The translations under genes and the position numbers were made by a program. A DNA stretch of 38,032 nucleotides from Anaerolineae bacterium (lineage in GTDB: Bacteria; Chloroflexota; Anaerolineae; B4-G1; SLSP01), in the NCBI GenBank assembly GCA_025454475.1, contig JALOOJ010000015.1:2797-40828 (forward strand). Reading direction: 5' to 3'. The notes below the pieces were generated by a model, which was given only the letters and a program-made list of their open reading frames with translations, ran no database searches and had not been told where the DNA came from. Below, one piece after another: positions 8,094 through 16,603 of the stretch (position 1 is the stretch's first letter; every line of letters starts with the position of its first letter).

Positions 8094-9215
8094 TCAGGTT
8101 CCCTGACTACTCACCAGTATCGCCAGATCGTTCAGAACCGTCCGACCACCTAGCGCCACGATCGCCTCATCCGGTACACCCAAGAGGCGCAGCGGCCGGA
8201 TCACGTCCTCGACCAGGTCGGGGACATACGCCTTGAGGAACACACTGGGCTCGGTGGGCACAAGCGTCACCATACCCAGCGACGCCGGCAACAGCACCGT
8301 GTGCCCGGGCCGAAGTTGCTCACGACGCTCGCCATACACTAACGTGCACGCGCCCTCGATCAGCGACAGCACAAAGAAGCGCTTGCCGTTGCAGGCCACC
8401 ATCGTGGGCGCCATCAAGTTCAGCCGCTCCAGCGCGAAGTAGCGGCAAGCGAACACGAAGGTACGCTGGTTTGCCCCGCTCCCCAGCACGATGGGCGTCG
8501 CCTTGGCGCTGAAGCCTTCCTCTACGTGGACACCCCGCATCGCCTTGCGGACGATCGCCTCCCGTTCCTCGGCGTTGAGCCCCGGATCAGGGGCGCGCAG
8601 GCCAATGTAGACATCGGAGTTCTGCATGATCTCGTAGAAGAGCACGCCGCCGGCAGAATAGTGCATAGTGCCTGCGTAGAGTAAGAACCCATCTCCGGGC
8701 GCGACGGCAACCTCCTGCATCAACTCCTTGATCGTTCCACCAAGGATCGCATCGTGCACCTTGTCCAGTGTCACGCCGTCCTTATTACCAACGCGGATCG
8801 TCGCCCCCGCGCGCACCTTTAGCATATACCATGCCTCGGTCTTGCCCGGGTCAATCAGCCCCTGCTCCGCGGCTAGAGCATCGGAGTGGTGCGCCTGCTC
8901 GCCCAGCACGTTTGAGGCGTCGAGGAACTTGATCAGCAGGGGAAAGCGCGTGCCGCATCGCGCCACGACATCGGAGCCCAGCAGCGTCCCGCCGTAGGTA
9001 TCGATTAACGCGTGCAGAGTCTGTCCGGCAAGTGGCCCATCGAGCACCTCGCTTGACTCGCCGTTGGGGCGATCGCAGACCTCCCACGTCTCACCTACGT
9101 GATGTGGGGCATCGGGGAGGTCGGTCTTCTCGAAGGCCTCGACGATCCATCGATTGCCAAAGCGATAGTCACGCACGATCTCCCTAAAGCGGAGAGGGTA
9201 GAGCGGAGTTGACAT
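8094..9215 (-). CDS. manA: Class I mannose-6-phosphate isomerase-like cupin
   Basis: A 373-residue cupin that interconverts mannose 6-phosphate and fructose 6-phosphate, if it acts like its family. Zinc ligands are in the expected order: Gln107 and His109 in EQAHHSD (usual form QVHPDD), Glu127 in GKTEAWYML and His185 in YAGTMHYSAGG. The core strings FPLLIKFLDA and GKTEAWYML are near-identical to class I enzymes. The change of QVHPDD to QAHHSD is a small departure at the active-site rim. The C-terminal 120 residues form a second cupin-like domain. The ATG at 9215 has GAAAGG upstream and its own promoter. It is the first gene of a seven-gene minus-strand run, which gives that run a sugar-phosphate context. 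Confidence 0.8.
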   Translation of the reverse strand: MSTPLYPLRFREIVRDYRFGNRWIVEAFEKTDLPDAPHHVGETWEVCDRPNGESSEVLDGPLAGQTLHALIDTYGGTLLGSDVVARCGTRFPLLIKFLDASNVLGEQAHHSDALAAEQGLIDPGKTEAWYMLKVRAGATIRVGNKDGVTLDKVHDAILGGTIKELMQEVAVAPGDGFLLYAGTMHYSAGGVLFYEIMQNSDVYIGLRAPDPGLNAEEREAIVRKAMRGVHVEEGFSAKATPIVLGSGANQRTFVFACRYFALERLNLMAPTMVACNGKRFFVLSLIEGACTLVYGERREQLRPGHTVLLPASLGMVTLVPTEPSVFLKAYVPDLVEDVIRPLRLLGVPDEAIVALGGRTVLNDLAILVSSQGT

Positions 9216-9256
9216 TGTGTGCCTTTCGGGACGGTAGATCTGCGATGGTCAGCCAC

Positions 9257-9265
9257 ATTGTAGCA
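9257..9265 (-). promoter_or_regulatory. Extended -10 promoter of the manA-like gene
   Basis: The minus strand reads TGCTACAAT, an extended -10 (TGn plus TACAAT, five of six). No good -35 is seen at 17 nt, as is common with extended -10 elements. The start would be near 9250, giving a leader of about 35 nt. The same nine bases occur before the pirin genes at 25130. Confidence 0.5.
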
Positions 9266-9376
9266 CCGAAACTCCGGCGGGTACGCGCCAACCGGAGCGG
9301 CACCGGGACCTCGAAGTGCAGTGAGACTGCGACATTCCCAGCACCGAACACAGGTCGGCACCGAATCGTGCCGCGC

Positions 9377-10270
9377 TCACCGCGCACTTTCACCCGGATG
9401 CGCCAGGGGCGCAGGAGGCCGCACCTGCGCCAGCACCATGCCGGCCATCATCATGGCGGCGCCAATCGCACCCCGAGCGCCCAGTCGCTCGCCAAGCAGG
9501 AGCCATCCCCCCAGCGCCGCAAAGGCCGACTCCAGGCTCATGATGATCGCCGCTGGCGTTGGATGCGCGTGCCGCTGCGCTACGACCTGCAGCGTGAACG
9601 CCACCCCAACGGACATAATACTGCCGTAAGCTAGCGGCCAAACCGCGCCCGTCACGCCTGCCCAGCTGATCGTCTCAACCGCCAGGGCCATAGCCCAACT
9701 CAGCAACGAGCAGACAGCGAACTCGGCAGCCGCAAGCGGCAATGGATCGATGACCCGCGTCAGGCGCGCGATGAGATGAATCTGCACCGTCCACAGGAAC
9801 GCGCTCAACAGCACCCACGCGTCGCCCACCGACAGAGTGAACGTCTCGGTCACGCTGATGAAGTAGAGCCCCGCCGTTGCCAGAAACGCCCCAACCCACG
9901 CGACCCAAGACGCGCGGTCGCCCCAGGCCAGCGCAGCAAGCGGAACCAGGACCACGTACAGCCCGGTAATGAACCCTGCCTTGCCGGCAGTTGTCGTCAC
10001 GATGCCGATCTGCTGGGCTGACGCTGCGGCGAAGAGTGGTAAGCCCACCAGGAGGCCACCGAGCCAGAGCGTGCGCCGCGAGGCGGCGTGTTCACGCTGC
10101 GTTCGTGTTCCCCAGATCAGCGGAAGTAGCACGATCGATCCCAGACCGAAGCGGATCGCGTTGAACGTGAACGGGCCCACGTGCGCCATACCCATTCGCT
10201 GGGCGACGAACGCGAAGCCCCAGATGGCCGCGGCAAGAAGCAGAAGCAGGTTGGCAGTGAGTGGCGTCAT
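9377..10270 (-). CDS. DMT (EamA) family transporter
   Basis: A 297-residue membrane protein with about ten helices in two EamA repeats. The first repeat starts with LLLLLAAAIWGFAFVAQRMGM, the second near residue 150 (WVLLSAFLWTVQIHLIARL), and the protein ends with GAAMMMAGMVLAQVRPP. Such proteins export amino acids, nucleotides or other metabolites; the substrate is unknown. The start is the ATG at 10270, 18 nt after the WbsX-like gene, so the two are probably co-transcribed. The 161-nt gap downstream carries the promoter of the manA-like gene. Confidence 0.85.
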   Translation of the reverse strand: MTPLTANLLLLLAAAIWGFAFVAQRMGMAHVGPFTFNAIRFGLGSIVLLPLIWGTRTQREHAASRRTLWLGGLLVGLPLFAAASAQQIGIVTTTAGKAGFITGLYVVLVPLAALAWGDRASWVAWVGAFLATAGLYFISVTETFTLSVGDAWVLLSAFLWTVQIHLIARLTRVIDPLPLAAAEFAVCSLLSWAMALAVETISWAGVTGAVWPLAYGSIMSVGVAFTLQVVAQRHAHPTPAAIIMSLESAFAALGGWLLLGERLGARGAIGAAMMMAGMVLAQVRPPAPLAHPGESAR

Positions 10271-10288
10271 CGGAAAACCGCCCCGGGT

Positions 10289-11452
10289 CTAGTCGCCAAT
10301 GGCTGATGAGGCCCGCAGGCCGAAGACATCGCGAACAGACTCGAGATAGCCGTAGCCGTAGTGCGTGTCTGGCTCCAGATAGCTCCCCTCAGTCCACTCA
10401 TTCCAGGCGTTGAGCGTCAGCACAGCGGGCTCCAAGCGACTGGCGGTAAGCCGCTCCTTCGCCAACTCGAGCGCGGCGCGGAAACGCACCGGTGTGTTAT
10501 TGACCAACACCGGCGTGAACGGGTACCCGGCATTGACGTACGCGTCGGACTGGACTGTGCGCGGGCTCGGATCCCAACCCACTGTAACATTCGGGAAATA
10601 GGGCAGGTCGAAGCTCGCCTCGGCCTCGTCCCAATACGCCACATAGCGGTCGCGGGCCGCATCATAGTCCGTCACCGGAAAGTGTTGTAGTGCGCCGTGG
10701 TGTACCCAGACATAGGACGTGATGCTGTCGAACCCGAGGGCGTGGAGCAGCTCGTTGGGGCTCCCGACGCCGATCTCACCGGGCAAGACGCTAACGCTCC
10801 AGACCACGGCGTTGAGATGCAGGTCAGGGTATCCTGCGGCGCGCACCCTGGCACGGAAAGCATCGAGTGCCTCGCGGGCTCCCACGATCCCGCCACAACT
10901 CTCCAGCAGCTTGGATATCTCATAGATAGAGAAAAAGGGGCACCCGGCGATGCGCCAGTAGCCGGGTTGGGCAAAGTAGCGCTCGATCGCGACAGCGGCG
11001 ATCTGCTCCAGCGTCTCGCGGCTTACCTTCCCCGGATAGAGAAGCCTCGCTCTCGCCGCCGTCTCGTGCAGTTTGGCGGGATGGATATCCACCCAGTCGT
11101 GGTTCGCCCACATTAGCGCGAATGATATGCGGCTGTTGTTCGTCGCACCCAGGAAACCCTCATCGAGGGCACGTGACAGATAGGGACCATCGTCATACCA
11201 GTACCAGTCGAATAGGAACGTATCGATGCCATGGTCTGCCGCCGCGTCGATCTTCTGCGCCATCACGCGGGGATCGGCCTCATCGGTCTCGCCCCACACA
11301 GGTATGTGGGGTAGCCTGTGCCCCGAAAAGCGGGGCTCCGCCCGTCGCACAAGCTCCCACTCGCTCCAGCCCGGCCCATGAATGCGCTCGTTCCGCGCAT
11401 CAACGTGATAGTTCGGGAAGTAGTAACAGGCAATCGTCGGTCGTGTTGGCAC
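10289..11452 (-). CDS. WbsX-like (GH99-like domain) glycan protein
   Basis: A 387-residue soluble protein of the WbsX/glycosyl hydrolase 99-like family, often found in polysaccharide loci. The hallmarks are YYFPNYHVD near the start, GPGWSEWELVRRAEPRF, the helix-strand GIDTFLFDWYWYDDGPYL, FALMWANHDW, and the C-terminal LNAWNEWTEGSYLEPD followed by HYGYGYLE, where the two Glu in NEWTEG are the likely acid residues. Family members act on, or build, bacterial surface glycans; endo-alpha-mannosidase activity is known for true GH99 enzymes but is not established for this subgroup. It has no signal peptide. The 187 nt upstream hold no clear promoter; it is followed closely by the DMT transporter. 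Confidence 0.8.
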   Translation of the reverse strand: MPTRPTIACYYFPNYHVDARNERIHGPGWSEWELVRRAEPRFSGHRLPHIPVWGETDEADPRVMAQKIDAAADHGIDTFLFDWYWYDDGPYLSRALDEGFLGATNNSRISFALMWANHDWVDIHPAKLHETAARARLLYPGKVSRETLEQIAAVAIERYFAQPGYWRIAGCPFFSIYEISKLLESCGGIVGAREALDAFRARVRAAGYPDLHLNAVVWSVSVLPGEIGVGSPNELLHALGFDSITSYVWVHHGALQHFPVTDYDAARDRYVAYWDEAEASFDLPYFPNVTVGWDPSPRTVQSDAYVNAGYPFTPVLVNNTPVRFRAALELAKERLTASRLEPAVLTLNAWNEWTEGSYLEPDTHYGYGYLESVRDVFGLRASSAIGD

Positions 11453-11601
11453 GGATGCGTTCCTCTCAGCTAAGCAGCCGGACGAGAGCGCCGGCCAAGA
11501 TCGTCATCATTCCGTCAGATTCGCGTCAAGCAGGCAACGCTTGATAGGATACACTAGAGGTAGCAAGCAACTGGGGCCGCAAGAGATTCTCCTCCTTCTG
11601 A

Positions 11602-11633
11602 GAACCGGGCGCGACGGGACAAGCGCCCGGTTC
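11602..11633. terminator. Perfect 11-bp hairpin downstream of the DUF401 gene
   Basis: Arms GAACCGGGCGC and GCGCCCGGTTC flank a 10-nt loop. It begins 7 nt after the stop of the minus-strand DUF401 gene. No U-tract follows on the minus strand (TCAGAAGGAG). The rest of the 187-nt gap (11453-11639) shows no gene or tRNA. Confidence 0.55.
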
Positions 11634-11639
11634 GACATG

Positions 11640-12854
11640 TCAGCGAAGCACCACGATCCCAAACGCCACAGCCACCACCAGCGCTACCGATGGCACGATA
11701 CGACTGTAGATCGGGCCCCAGCTCGCGCGGAAGTATTCCTTCGTCAGAGCCAGACACAGATGCAGCGGCGAGAGCAGTACGCCGCTGAACCCGGCCACGA
11801 ACAACCATAGGCCTGCCGTCAGCGCATCCATCGGCCCGCCGGCAAGCAGCGGGGCGACGAGCGGAACGCTCAGCGCCAGCGTAGCTGCTGCGGTACCGGT
11901 CAAGAGCCCGGCGATCAGAGGCACGACGAAGGCTACGAACATCGCTGGAAGTCCCAACGAGCTCAGCGCCTGGGGAATCTGATTCACCGCCCCGGCATCC
12001 TCCATGACGTGCTTGAATATCATCACGCCGGCCAGCGCCGAGAAGGTATTCAGTGGGAAACTGCGGCGCAATGCGTTCAACCACTGGTCCGGCCCTACCT
12101 TCCGTACCACAACGAACAGCGCTAAGACGCCCATCAGGCTGAGCACCATATTCAGCTTGAACATAACCACGGCCAGCACAACAAGCAGTAGGGGCCACGT
12201 GCTCCTGAGAAAGGCCCTCCAGGCCGCTGGCCGGTCTCGTTCAGCGCTCGTCCGATCCTGTCTGCGGATGCCGACGAGCCCCCAGAGCACCCCACCTGCC
12301 AGCGCAACGAAAGTGAGAGGCCACGAGACCCGCACAAACTCGAACACCGATATTCCCAGCAGCGCAGCCATCATCAGCAGCGACGAGTACAGCGGGAACA
12401 CGTACTCCATCGCATGGCGAAACCAGTAGTTGATGAAGGTCTTGCGCTCCGGACGCAGCTCAAGCCGTGACCCTACCTCGTTTACCATCGGTGCTGAGAA
12501 CATCGCGCCACCGATCATGGGCAGGAGGCCGATCATCAGCGGTATCAGCGCCAGCGTCCACCGTGGGTCGGGGACCAGGACCTGAAGCGAGGCGACGAGG
12601 TCGTCGGAGGCCCCCGTGCGGCGCATCATCTCCGCCAGCACCAGCACCAGGAACACCGAACCGATGAGCATCACGGTGTCCGCGGCGATGAGACCACCCA
12701 CAATCGACCGTACCCAGTCGAGAACCGGATAGCCAAACAGCACAGCAACAAGCGCCGTGTTCAGCAGCAGAACCAGCCCCAGGTCCCACTTCCGCATCAG
12801 TAGCACAACCGTCAGCCCAAGGATAAGCAGCAGCTTCAGTAGATCGATCATCAT
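11640..12854 (-). CDS. DUF401 family membrane protein
   Basis: A 404-residue polytopic membrane protein with about ten to eleven hydrophobic helices. The family-typical strings are present: LLPMIGGAMFSAPMVNEVG near residue 125 and RPERKTFINYWFRHAMEY near residue 155, followed by VFPLYSSLLMMAALL. The layout, with a long basic loop near residue 210 and a second half rich in GLLTGTAAATLALSVP, resembles ion-transporter-superfamily carboxylate permeases; the substrate of DUF401 proteins is not known to me. Two ATGs, at 12854 and 12851, are possible starts; the second is better spaced from the weak GTGGG. It follows pstB1 on the same strand but a strong hairpin separates them, so it is probably transcribed alone. 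Confidence 0.8.
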   Translation of the reverse strand: MMIDLLKLLLILGLTVVLLMRKWDLGLVLLLNTALVAVLFGYPVLDWVRSIVGGLIAADTVMLIGSVFLVLVLAEMMRRTGASDDLVASLQVLVPDPRWTLALIPLMIGLLPMIGGAMFSAPMVNEVGSRLELRPERKTFINYWFRHAMEYVFPLYSSLLMMAALLGISVFEFVRVSWPLTFVALAGGVLWGLVGIRRQDRTSAERDRPAAWRAFLRSTWPLLLVVLAVVMFKLNMVLSLMGVLALFVVVRKVGPDQWLNALRRSFPLNTFSALAGVMIFKHVMEDAGAVNQIPQALSSLGLPAMFVAFVVPLIAGLLTGTAAATLALSVPLVAPLLAGGPMDALTAGLWLFVAGFSGVLLSPLHLCLALTKEYFRASWGPIYSRIVPSVALVVAVAFGIVVLR

Positions 12855-12877
12855 CCCACGCTATCTGCATGATATGA

Positions 12878-12904
12878 CGAAGACGCCTCGGCGAGGCGTC
12901 TTCG
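12878..12904. terminator. 12-bp hairpin between pstB1 and the DUF401 gene
   Basis: Arms CGAAGACGCCTC and GAGGCGTCTTCG flank a 3-nt loop, a very stable stem. It lies 34 nt past the stop of the minus-strand PstB-like gene. The following minus-strand bases, GTCATATCATG, contain few U residues. It probably ends pstB1 transcription. Confidence 0.6.
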
Positions 12905-12937
12905 ACACGCGGAGTATCCAGGCAACGCCTATTCCCT

Positions 12938-13714
12938 CTACCCAACCCGACCGGTGACGTAGGCTTCGGTGCGCTCTTCATCGGGGTTGGTGAACAGCTT
13001 GGTGGTCGCCGCGTACTCCACAAGCTCGCCCAGCCAGAAGAACGCTGTCCGGTCTGAAACCCGAGCCGCTTGCTGCATGTTGTGGGTCACGATCACGATC
13101 GTGTACTCGGCCACCAGCTCCTTCATGAGGTCCTCGACGCGCAGCGTGGCGATCGGGTCAAGCGCAGAGCAGGGCTCATCCATGAGGATGATCTCCGGCG
13201 CCACCGCCAGCGTGCGGGCGATGCAGAGCCGCTGCTGCTGTCCCAGCGCCAGGCTGAGCGCCTGGATCGACGTATCGCCTTTGATCTCGTCCCACAGACT
13301 GACGCGGCGCAGGTACGTCTCCACCAGGTCCTCCATATCCGCAGGCGCCACCAAACCGAGTGACCGCGGACCCATCGCCACGTTGTTGAAAACAGACTGC
13401 GGAAACGGGTTGGGCTTCTGAAACACGAGACCGACCCGCTTCCTGAGATCGGCGACATCGACATCCGGCGCATAGATATCGGCGCCATCGATCAGGACCG
13501 TGCCCTCTACCCGCGTTCCGCCGATCTCGTCGTTCATACGATTCAGACAGCGAAGGAACGTGGACTTTCCGCAGCCCGAGGGCCCTATGAAAGCCGTGAT
13601 CTCCCGATCGTGGATCGCAAGATTGATATCGAGCAGCGCCTGTACGCTGTCGTAGAAAAAGTTCAGATGCCTGACGTCGATCTTGGGATTGGGCTCGGTG
13701 ATCGCAACTGTCAT
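12938..13714 (-). CDS. pstB: PstB-like phosphate ABC transporter ATPase with altered signature motif
   Basis: A 258-residue ATPase of the phosphate importer. Walker A GPSGCGKS (44-51), Q-loop VFQKPNPFP (Gln99), Walker B ILMDE (Glu180) and the H-loop (His211) are canonical. The C-loop is not: where PstB has LSGGQ this protein has LALGQ (155-159), so the Ser that contacts the gamma-phosphate is Ala and the next Gly is Leu; the DNA reads CTGGCGCTGGGACAG, with no ambiguity. The flanking SL and QQRLCIAR are normal. The ATG at 13714 has GAAGG 9 nt upstream; a longer in-frame reading to 14008 would run through the promoter and the start of the divergent pstS. It is transcribed away from pstSCA and a second PstB-like ATPase, with which it likely pairs. 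Confidence 0.9.
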   Translation of the reverse strand: MTVAITEPNPKIDVRHLNFFYDSVQALLDINLAIHDREITAFIGPSGCGKSTFLRCLNRMNDEIGGTRVEGTVLIDGADIYAPDVDVADLRKRVGLVFQKPNPFPQSVFNNVAMGPRSLGLVAPADMEDLVETYLRRVSLWDEIKGDTSIQALSLALGQQQRLCIARTLAVAPEIILMDEPCSALDPIATLRVEDLMKELVAEYTIVIVTHNMQQAARVSDRTAFFWLGELVEYAATTKLFTNPDEERTEAYVTGRVG

Positions 13715-13752
13715 ACGTATGTGGCCTTCTAGTCTGAGCTTGGCTAGACCGA

Positions 13753-13780
13753 AGTATAAAGCACGCCCACTCGCTGTCAA
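13753..13780 (-). promoter_or_regulatory. Near-consensus promoter of pstB1
   Basis: On the minus strand TTGACA (13775-13780, perfect) and TATACT (13753-13758, five of six) are separated by 16 nt. The start would be near 13746, giving a leader of about 32 nt. This is the strongest sigma70-type promoter I see in the window. Confidence 0.65.
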
Positions 13781-13828
13781 CGGTAGAGGGTGGCTCGCGG
13801 CGACCGCAGACTCCTCCCGTTCACTCGG

Positions 13829-13857
13829 TTTGCAGCCCGGCGGCAAGGGTGTAGAAT
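13829..13857 (+). promoter_or_regulatory. Promoter of pstS, probably leaderless
   Basis: TTTGCA (13829-13834, four of six) and TAGAAT (13852-13857, five of six) are 17 nt apart. Only 8 nt separate the -10 from the GTG of pstS at 13866, so the transcript should begin at or within a base or two of the start codon. No ribosome site is present before this GTG. Confidence 0.55.
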
Positions 13858-13865
13858 CCTGCCTC

Positions 13866-14759
13866 GTGAGAAAACACTCCGTGCTGCGTATTCCGGTCCT
13901 GTTAGCGGCGCTCAGCGTGCTCGTGCTCGCCGGGTGTAGGCCCGGGTCGGATAGTGAGGGCTTGCCGGTAGTGCTGACATCGATCCAGAACAAGGGATCC
14001 GATACCATCGTGAACCTGGCGCTTGCCTGGGCCGAACGCTATCAGACTGTCCGCCCGGAGGTGAGCGTCGCGGTGACGGGCGGCGGCTCTGGTACCGGCA
14101 TCGCCAGCCTGGCGAATGGCACCGTCGACATCGCCAACGCATCGCGGGCCATCAAACCGGAAGAGATTGAGACAGCCCGGACCAATGGCGTCGAGCCTAT
14201 GGAGTTCATCATCGCCCGCGACGCGATCGCGATCATCGTCCATCCCAGCAATCCCGTCGACCATCTCACACTTCAACAGCTCTCGGACATCTACAGCGGA
14301 AAGATCACCAACTGGCGAGACTTAGGGGGTGAGGACCGGCCGATTGTGGCGCTCTCGCGCGAGACCAACTCCGGGACGCATGTATACTTCCTCGAGTCGG
14401 TTATCCGGCTGGGCGATAGCGATGACCAGACGCTCTTCTCGCCGAATGTCCTTCTCCTACCGTCGTCAGAAGGCATCGGTGCAGAGGTGCGCCTGAACCC
14501 GAACGCCATTGGCTACGATGGCCTTGGCTACGTCACGGATGACATGAAGACCCTCTCCATCGGCATCGAATCCAGTGGGCCTTTCTGGGCGCCGAGCGCT
14601 GACACGGTCAACGATGGGCAATACCCTATCTCACGTGACCTGTATATGTACACTGCCGGCGAACCTACGGGGATCATCAAGGACTATATTGACTGGATCA
14701 TGCAGCCTGAGGCGCAGGCCATTGTGCTGGATCTGGGCTTCGTGCCCAACCTGGAGTGA
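13866..14759 (+). CDS. pstS: Phosphate-binding lipoprotein PstS
   Basis: A 297-residue periplasmic-type binding protein that captures phosphate outside the membrane for PstC/PstA. The N-terminus ([17 protein letters not shown]) leads to the lipobox VLAGC, so it is a lipoprotein. The phosphate-binding segments are present: [15 protein letters not shown] near residue 42, [20 protein letters not shown] near residue 75 and [13 protein letters not shown] near residue 165. Start choice: GTG 13866 gives exactly a signal peptide; the frame is open further upstream to 13683 but that part overlaps the promoter and pstB1. Leaderless expression is likely. It heads pstS-pstC-pstA-pstB2. Confidence 0.9.
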   Translation: MRKHSVLRIPVLLAALSVLVLAGCRPGSDSEGLPVVLTSIQNKGSDTIVNLALAWAERYQTVRPEVSVAVTGGGSGTGIASLANGTVDIANASRAIKPEEIETARTNGVEPMEFIIARDAIAIIVHPSNPVDHLTLQQLSDIYSGKITNWRDLGGEDRPIVALSRETNSGTHVYFLESVIRLGDSDDQTLFSPNVLLLPSSEGIGAEVRLNPNAIGYDGLGYVTDDMKTLSIGIESSGPFWAPSADTVNDGQYPISRDLYMYTAGEPTGIIKDYIDWIMQPEAQAIVLDLGFVPNLE

Positions 14760-14762
14760 CCG

Positions 14763-15731
14763 ATGACTGAAGATCAGCCCAGCAGCTCTGGGATAGGCGC
14801 CGCCCAAGGTGTCGCCACCTCGTCCCGCGGGGCTCGCGCCCCGAGTGGCTCGCTCGCTGAGCGCTTGATCGGGCGAGCCATCCAAGTCACCGGTATCAGC
14901 ACCGTGGTTATGGTCGTGCTCATCTTCGCCTTTCTGATCCGGGAGGGGCTGCCCGCGTTCGTCAGGGTTCCGCTATCCAGCCTGTTGTCAGCCCGCTGGT
15001 ACCCAATCGAGGGTTACTTCGGGCTTCTGCCGCTGATCGCCGGCTCGCTCATTGTCACCGTCGGTGCGGCCCTGATCGCATTGCCCCTCGGCGTGGCGAC
15101 GGCTATCTTCATCGCGGAGATCATTCCCGATTGGGCACGTGATATCCTCAAGCCTGTGGTCGAGGTGCTAGCCGGGATCCCCTCCGTCGTCATTGGCTTC
15201 ATCGGAATGCTGGTTATCGTGCCGGCGTTCCGCGTGGCTCTGGACATCCCCACAGGACTGACGGCATTCACCGGCATTGTCCTACTGGCATGGATGGCCC
15301 TACCCACAGTGGTAAGTGTTGTCGAGGACGTGCTCGATACAGTGCCCAAGACCTACCGGGAAGCCGGACTTGCTCTTGGCATGTCCCGGTGGCAGACGAT
15401 CGCCAAGATCGTCGTCCCGGCGGGGAAATCAGGCATCCTCACGGCCTTGATGCTGGGTGTCGGGCGCGCGATCGGGGAGACTATGACCGTGATGATGGTC
15501 ACCGGAAACGCCCCACGCCTTCCCAGCAGCCCGTTCGACATCTTCCAGCCGGCACGCACTATGACCGCGACGATTGCTGCTGAGATGGGTGAAGTGGCCC
15601 AGGGCAGTACGCACTACCACGTGCTCTTCGCGGTCGGGTTAACCTTGTTCGTGATCACCTTCGCGATCAACATGGCGGCCGCCATGGTCGTCTTCAGGCG
15701 CACGAAGCGCGCTGAGCGGATGCTCTCCTAG
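14763..15731 (+). CDS. pstC: Phosphate ABC transporter permease PstC
   Basis: A 322-residue inner-membrane permease with about six helices after a hydrophilic N-terminus of roughly 35 residues. The cytoplasmic coupling loop that docks with the ATPase is EAGLALGMSRWQTIAKIVVP near residue 200, a clear EAA motif. FGLLPLIAGSLIVTVGAALIAL and GVGRAIGETMTVMMVTGN are typical PstC strings. The ATG lies 3 nt after the pstS stop, indicating coupling. With PstA it forms the membrane channel. Confidence 0.93.
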   Translation: MTEDQPSSSGIGAAQGVATSSRGARAPSGSLAERLIGRAIQVTGISTVVMVVLIFAFLIREGLPAFVRVPLSSLLSARWYPIEGYFGLLPLIAGSLIVTVGAALIALPLGVATAIFIAEIIPDWARDILKPVVEVLAGIPSVVIGFIGMLVIVPAFRVALDIPTGLTAFTGIVLLAWMALPTVVSVVEDVLDTVPKTYREAGLALGMSRWQTIAKIVVPAGKSGILTALMLGVGRAIGETMTVMMVTGNAPRLPSSPFDIFQPARTMTATIAAEMGEVAQGSTHYHVLFAVGLTLFVITFAINMAAAMVVFRRTKRAERMLS

Positions 15732-15733
15732 CC

Positions 15734-16582
15734 ATGATATCCAGACAAGTCTCAGAGCGCATCGCCTTCGGCGTGATCTCGCTGACAGCAGTGCTCGTTA
15801 TTCTGCCCATCGTCGGGATCATTGCCTACATTGTCGTTGAGGGCGCCGGCGCGATCTCTTGGAGCTTCCTATCCGAGATGCCGCGCGACGGCATGAAGGC
15901 CGGAGGGCTCCTACCGGCCATCATCGGCACCCTCGCGCTGACAGTCGGAACCGCCATCGTTGCGGTCCCGATTGGGCTGGGCGCCGCGATCTACCTGTCC
16001 GAGTACTCAAAGGATAACGCCACGACGCGCGCCATCCGCATTGCCATCATCAACTTGGCTGGTATTCCCTCGGTCGTCTACGGTCTCTTTGGACTGGGCC
16101 TCTTCGTGATCTTCCTGAACTTCGGCACGTCTATCGTCGCCGGATCCCTCACCTTGGGCATTATGACGCTACCTGTGATCATCAGCACCGCTGAAGAGGC
16201 GCTCCGAGCCGTACCGCAGTCTTTCCGTCTCGTGAGCACCAGCCTTGGCGGAACGCGCCTGCAGACGATCCGACGGGTCGTGCTGCCTCAGGCGCTGCCG
16301 GGCATCATAACTGGCATCATCCTCGGCATCGAGCGCGCTGCGGGCGAGACCGCACCCATCCTGTTTACCGCAGCCGCGTTCTTCCTGCCGAAACTCCCAA
16401 GCTCGATCTTTGACCAGACCATGGCCCTCCCCTACCACCTCTTCGTCATCAGCACTCAGGTGCCGGGGATGCCGCTTCAGATTCAGTATGGGACCGCGAT
16501 GGTCCTGCTGACTTTCGTCCTATCGCTGAACCTCATCGCCACCCTCATCCGGCGATACTACCGCCAGAAGCGCGTCTGGTAA
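15734..16582 (+). CDS. pstA: Phosphate ABC transporter permease PstA
   Basis: A 282-residue permease with six predicted helices. Typical PstA strings are GGLLPAIIGTLALTVGTAIV near residue 57, GLFGLGLFVIFLNFG, the coupling loop STSLGGTRLQTIRRVVLPQA and GIERAAGETAPILFTAAAFF. It partners PstC. The ATG is 2 nt after the pstC stop, so the genes are translationally linked; pstB2 starts 21 nt later. Confidence 0.93.
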   Translation: MISRQVSERIAFGVISLTAVLVILPIVGIIAYIVVEGAGAISWSFLSEMPRDGMKAGGLLPAIIGTLALTVGTAIVAVPIGLGAAIYLSEYSKDNATTRAIRIAIINLAGIPSVVYGLFGLGLFVIFLNFGTSIVAGSLTLGIMTLPVIISTAEEALRAVPQSFRLVSTSLGGTRLQTIRRVVLPQALPGIITGIILGIERAAGETAPILFTAAAFFLPKLPSSIFDQTMALPYHLFVISTQVPGMPLQIQYGTAMVLLTFVLSLNLIATLIRRYYRQKRVW

Positions 16583-16603
16583 GGCGCCCAGACATCAGGG
16601 AAA

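Noticed and set aside
11453-11639. tRNA or other structured RNA gene in the gap before the WbsX-like gene
   Set aside because: Only the 11-bp hairpin forms a stable fold; no cloverleaf, T-loop or CCA end is present.
13683-13865. Upstream extension of PstS by 61 codons
   Set aside because: It contains the promoters of both divergent genes and would bury the signal peptide and lipobox.
13715-14008. N-terminal extension of the minus-strand PstB by 98 codons
   Set aside because: It would cross its own near-consensus promoter and the start of divergent pstS, and has no similarity to PstB; the ATG at 13714 gives the normal length.
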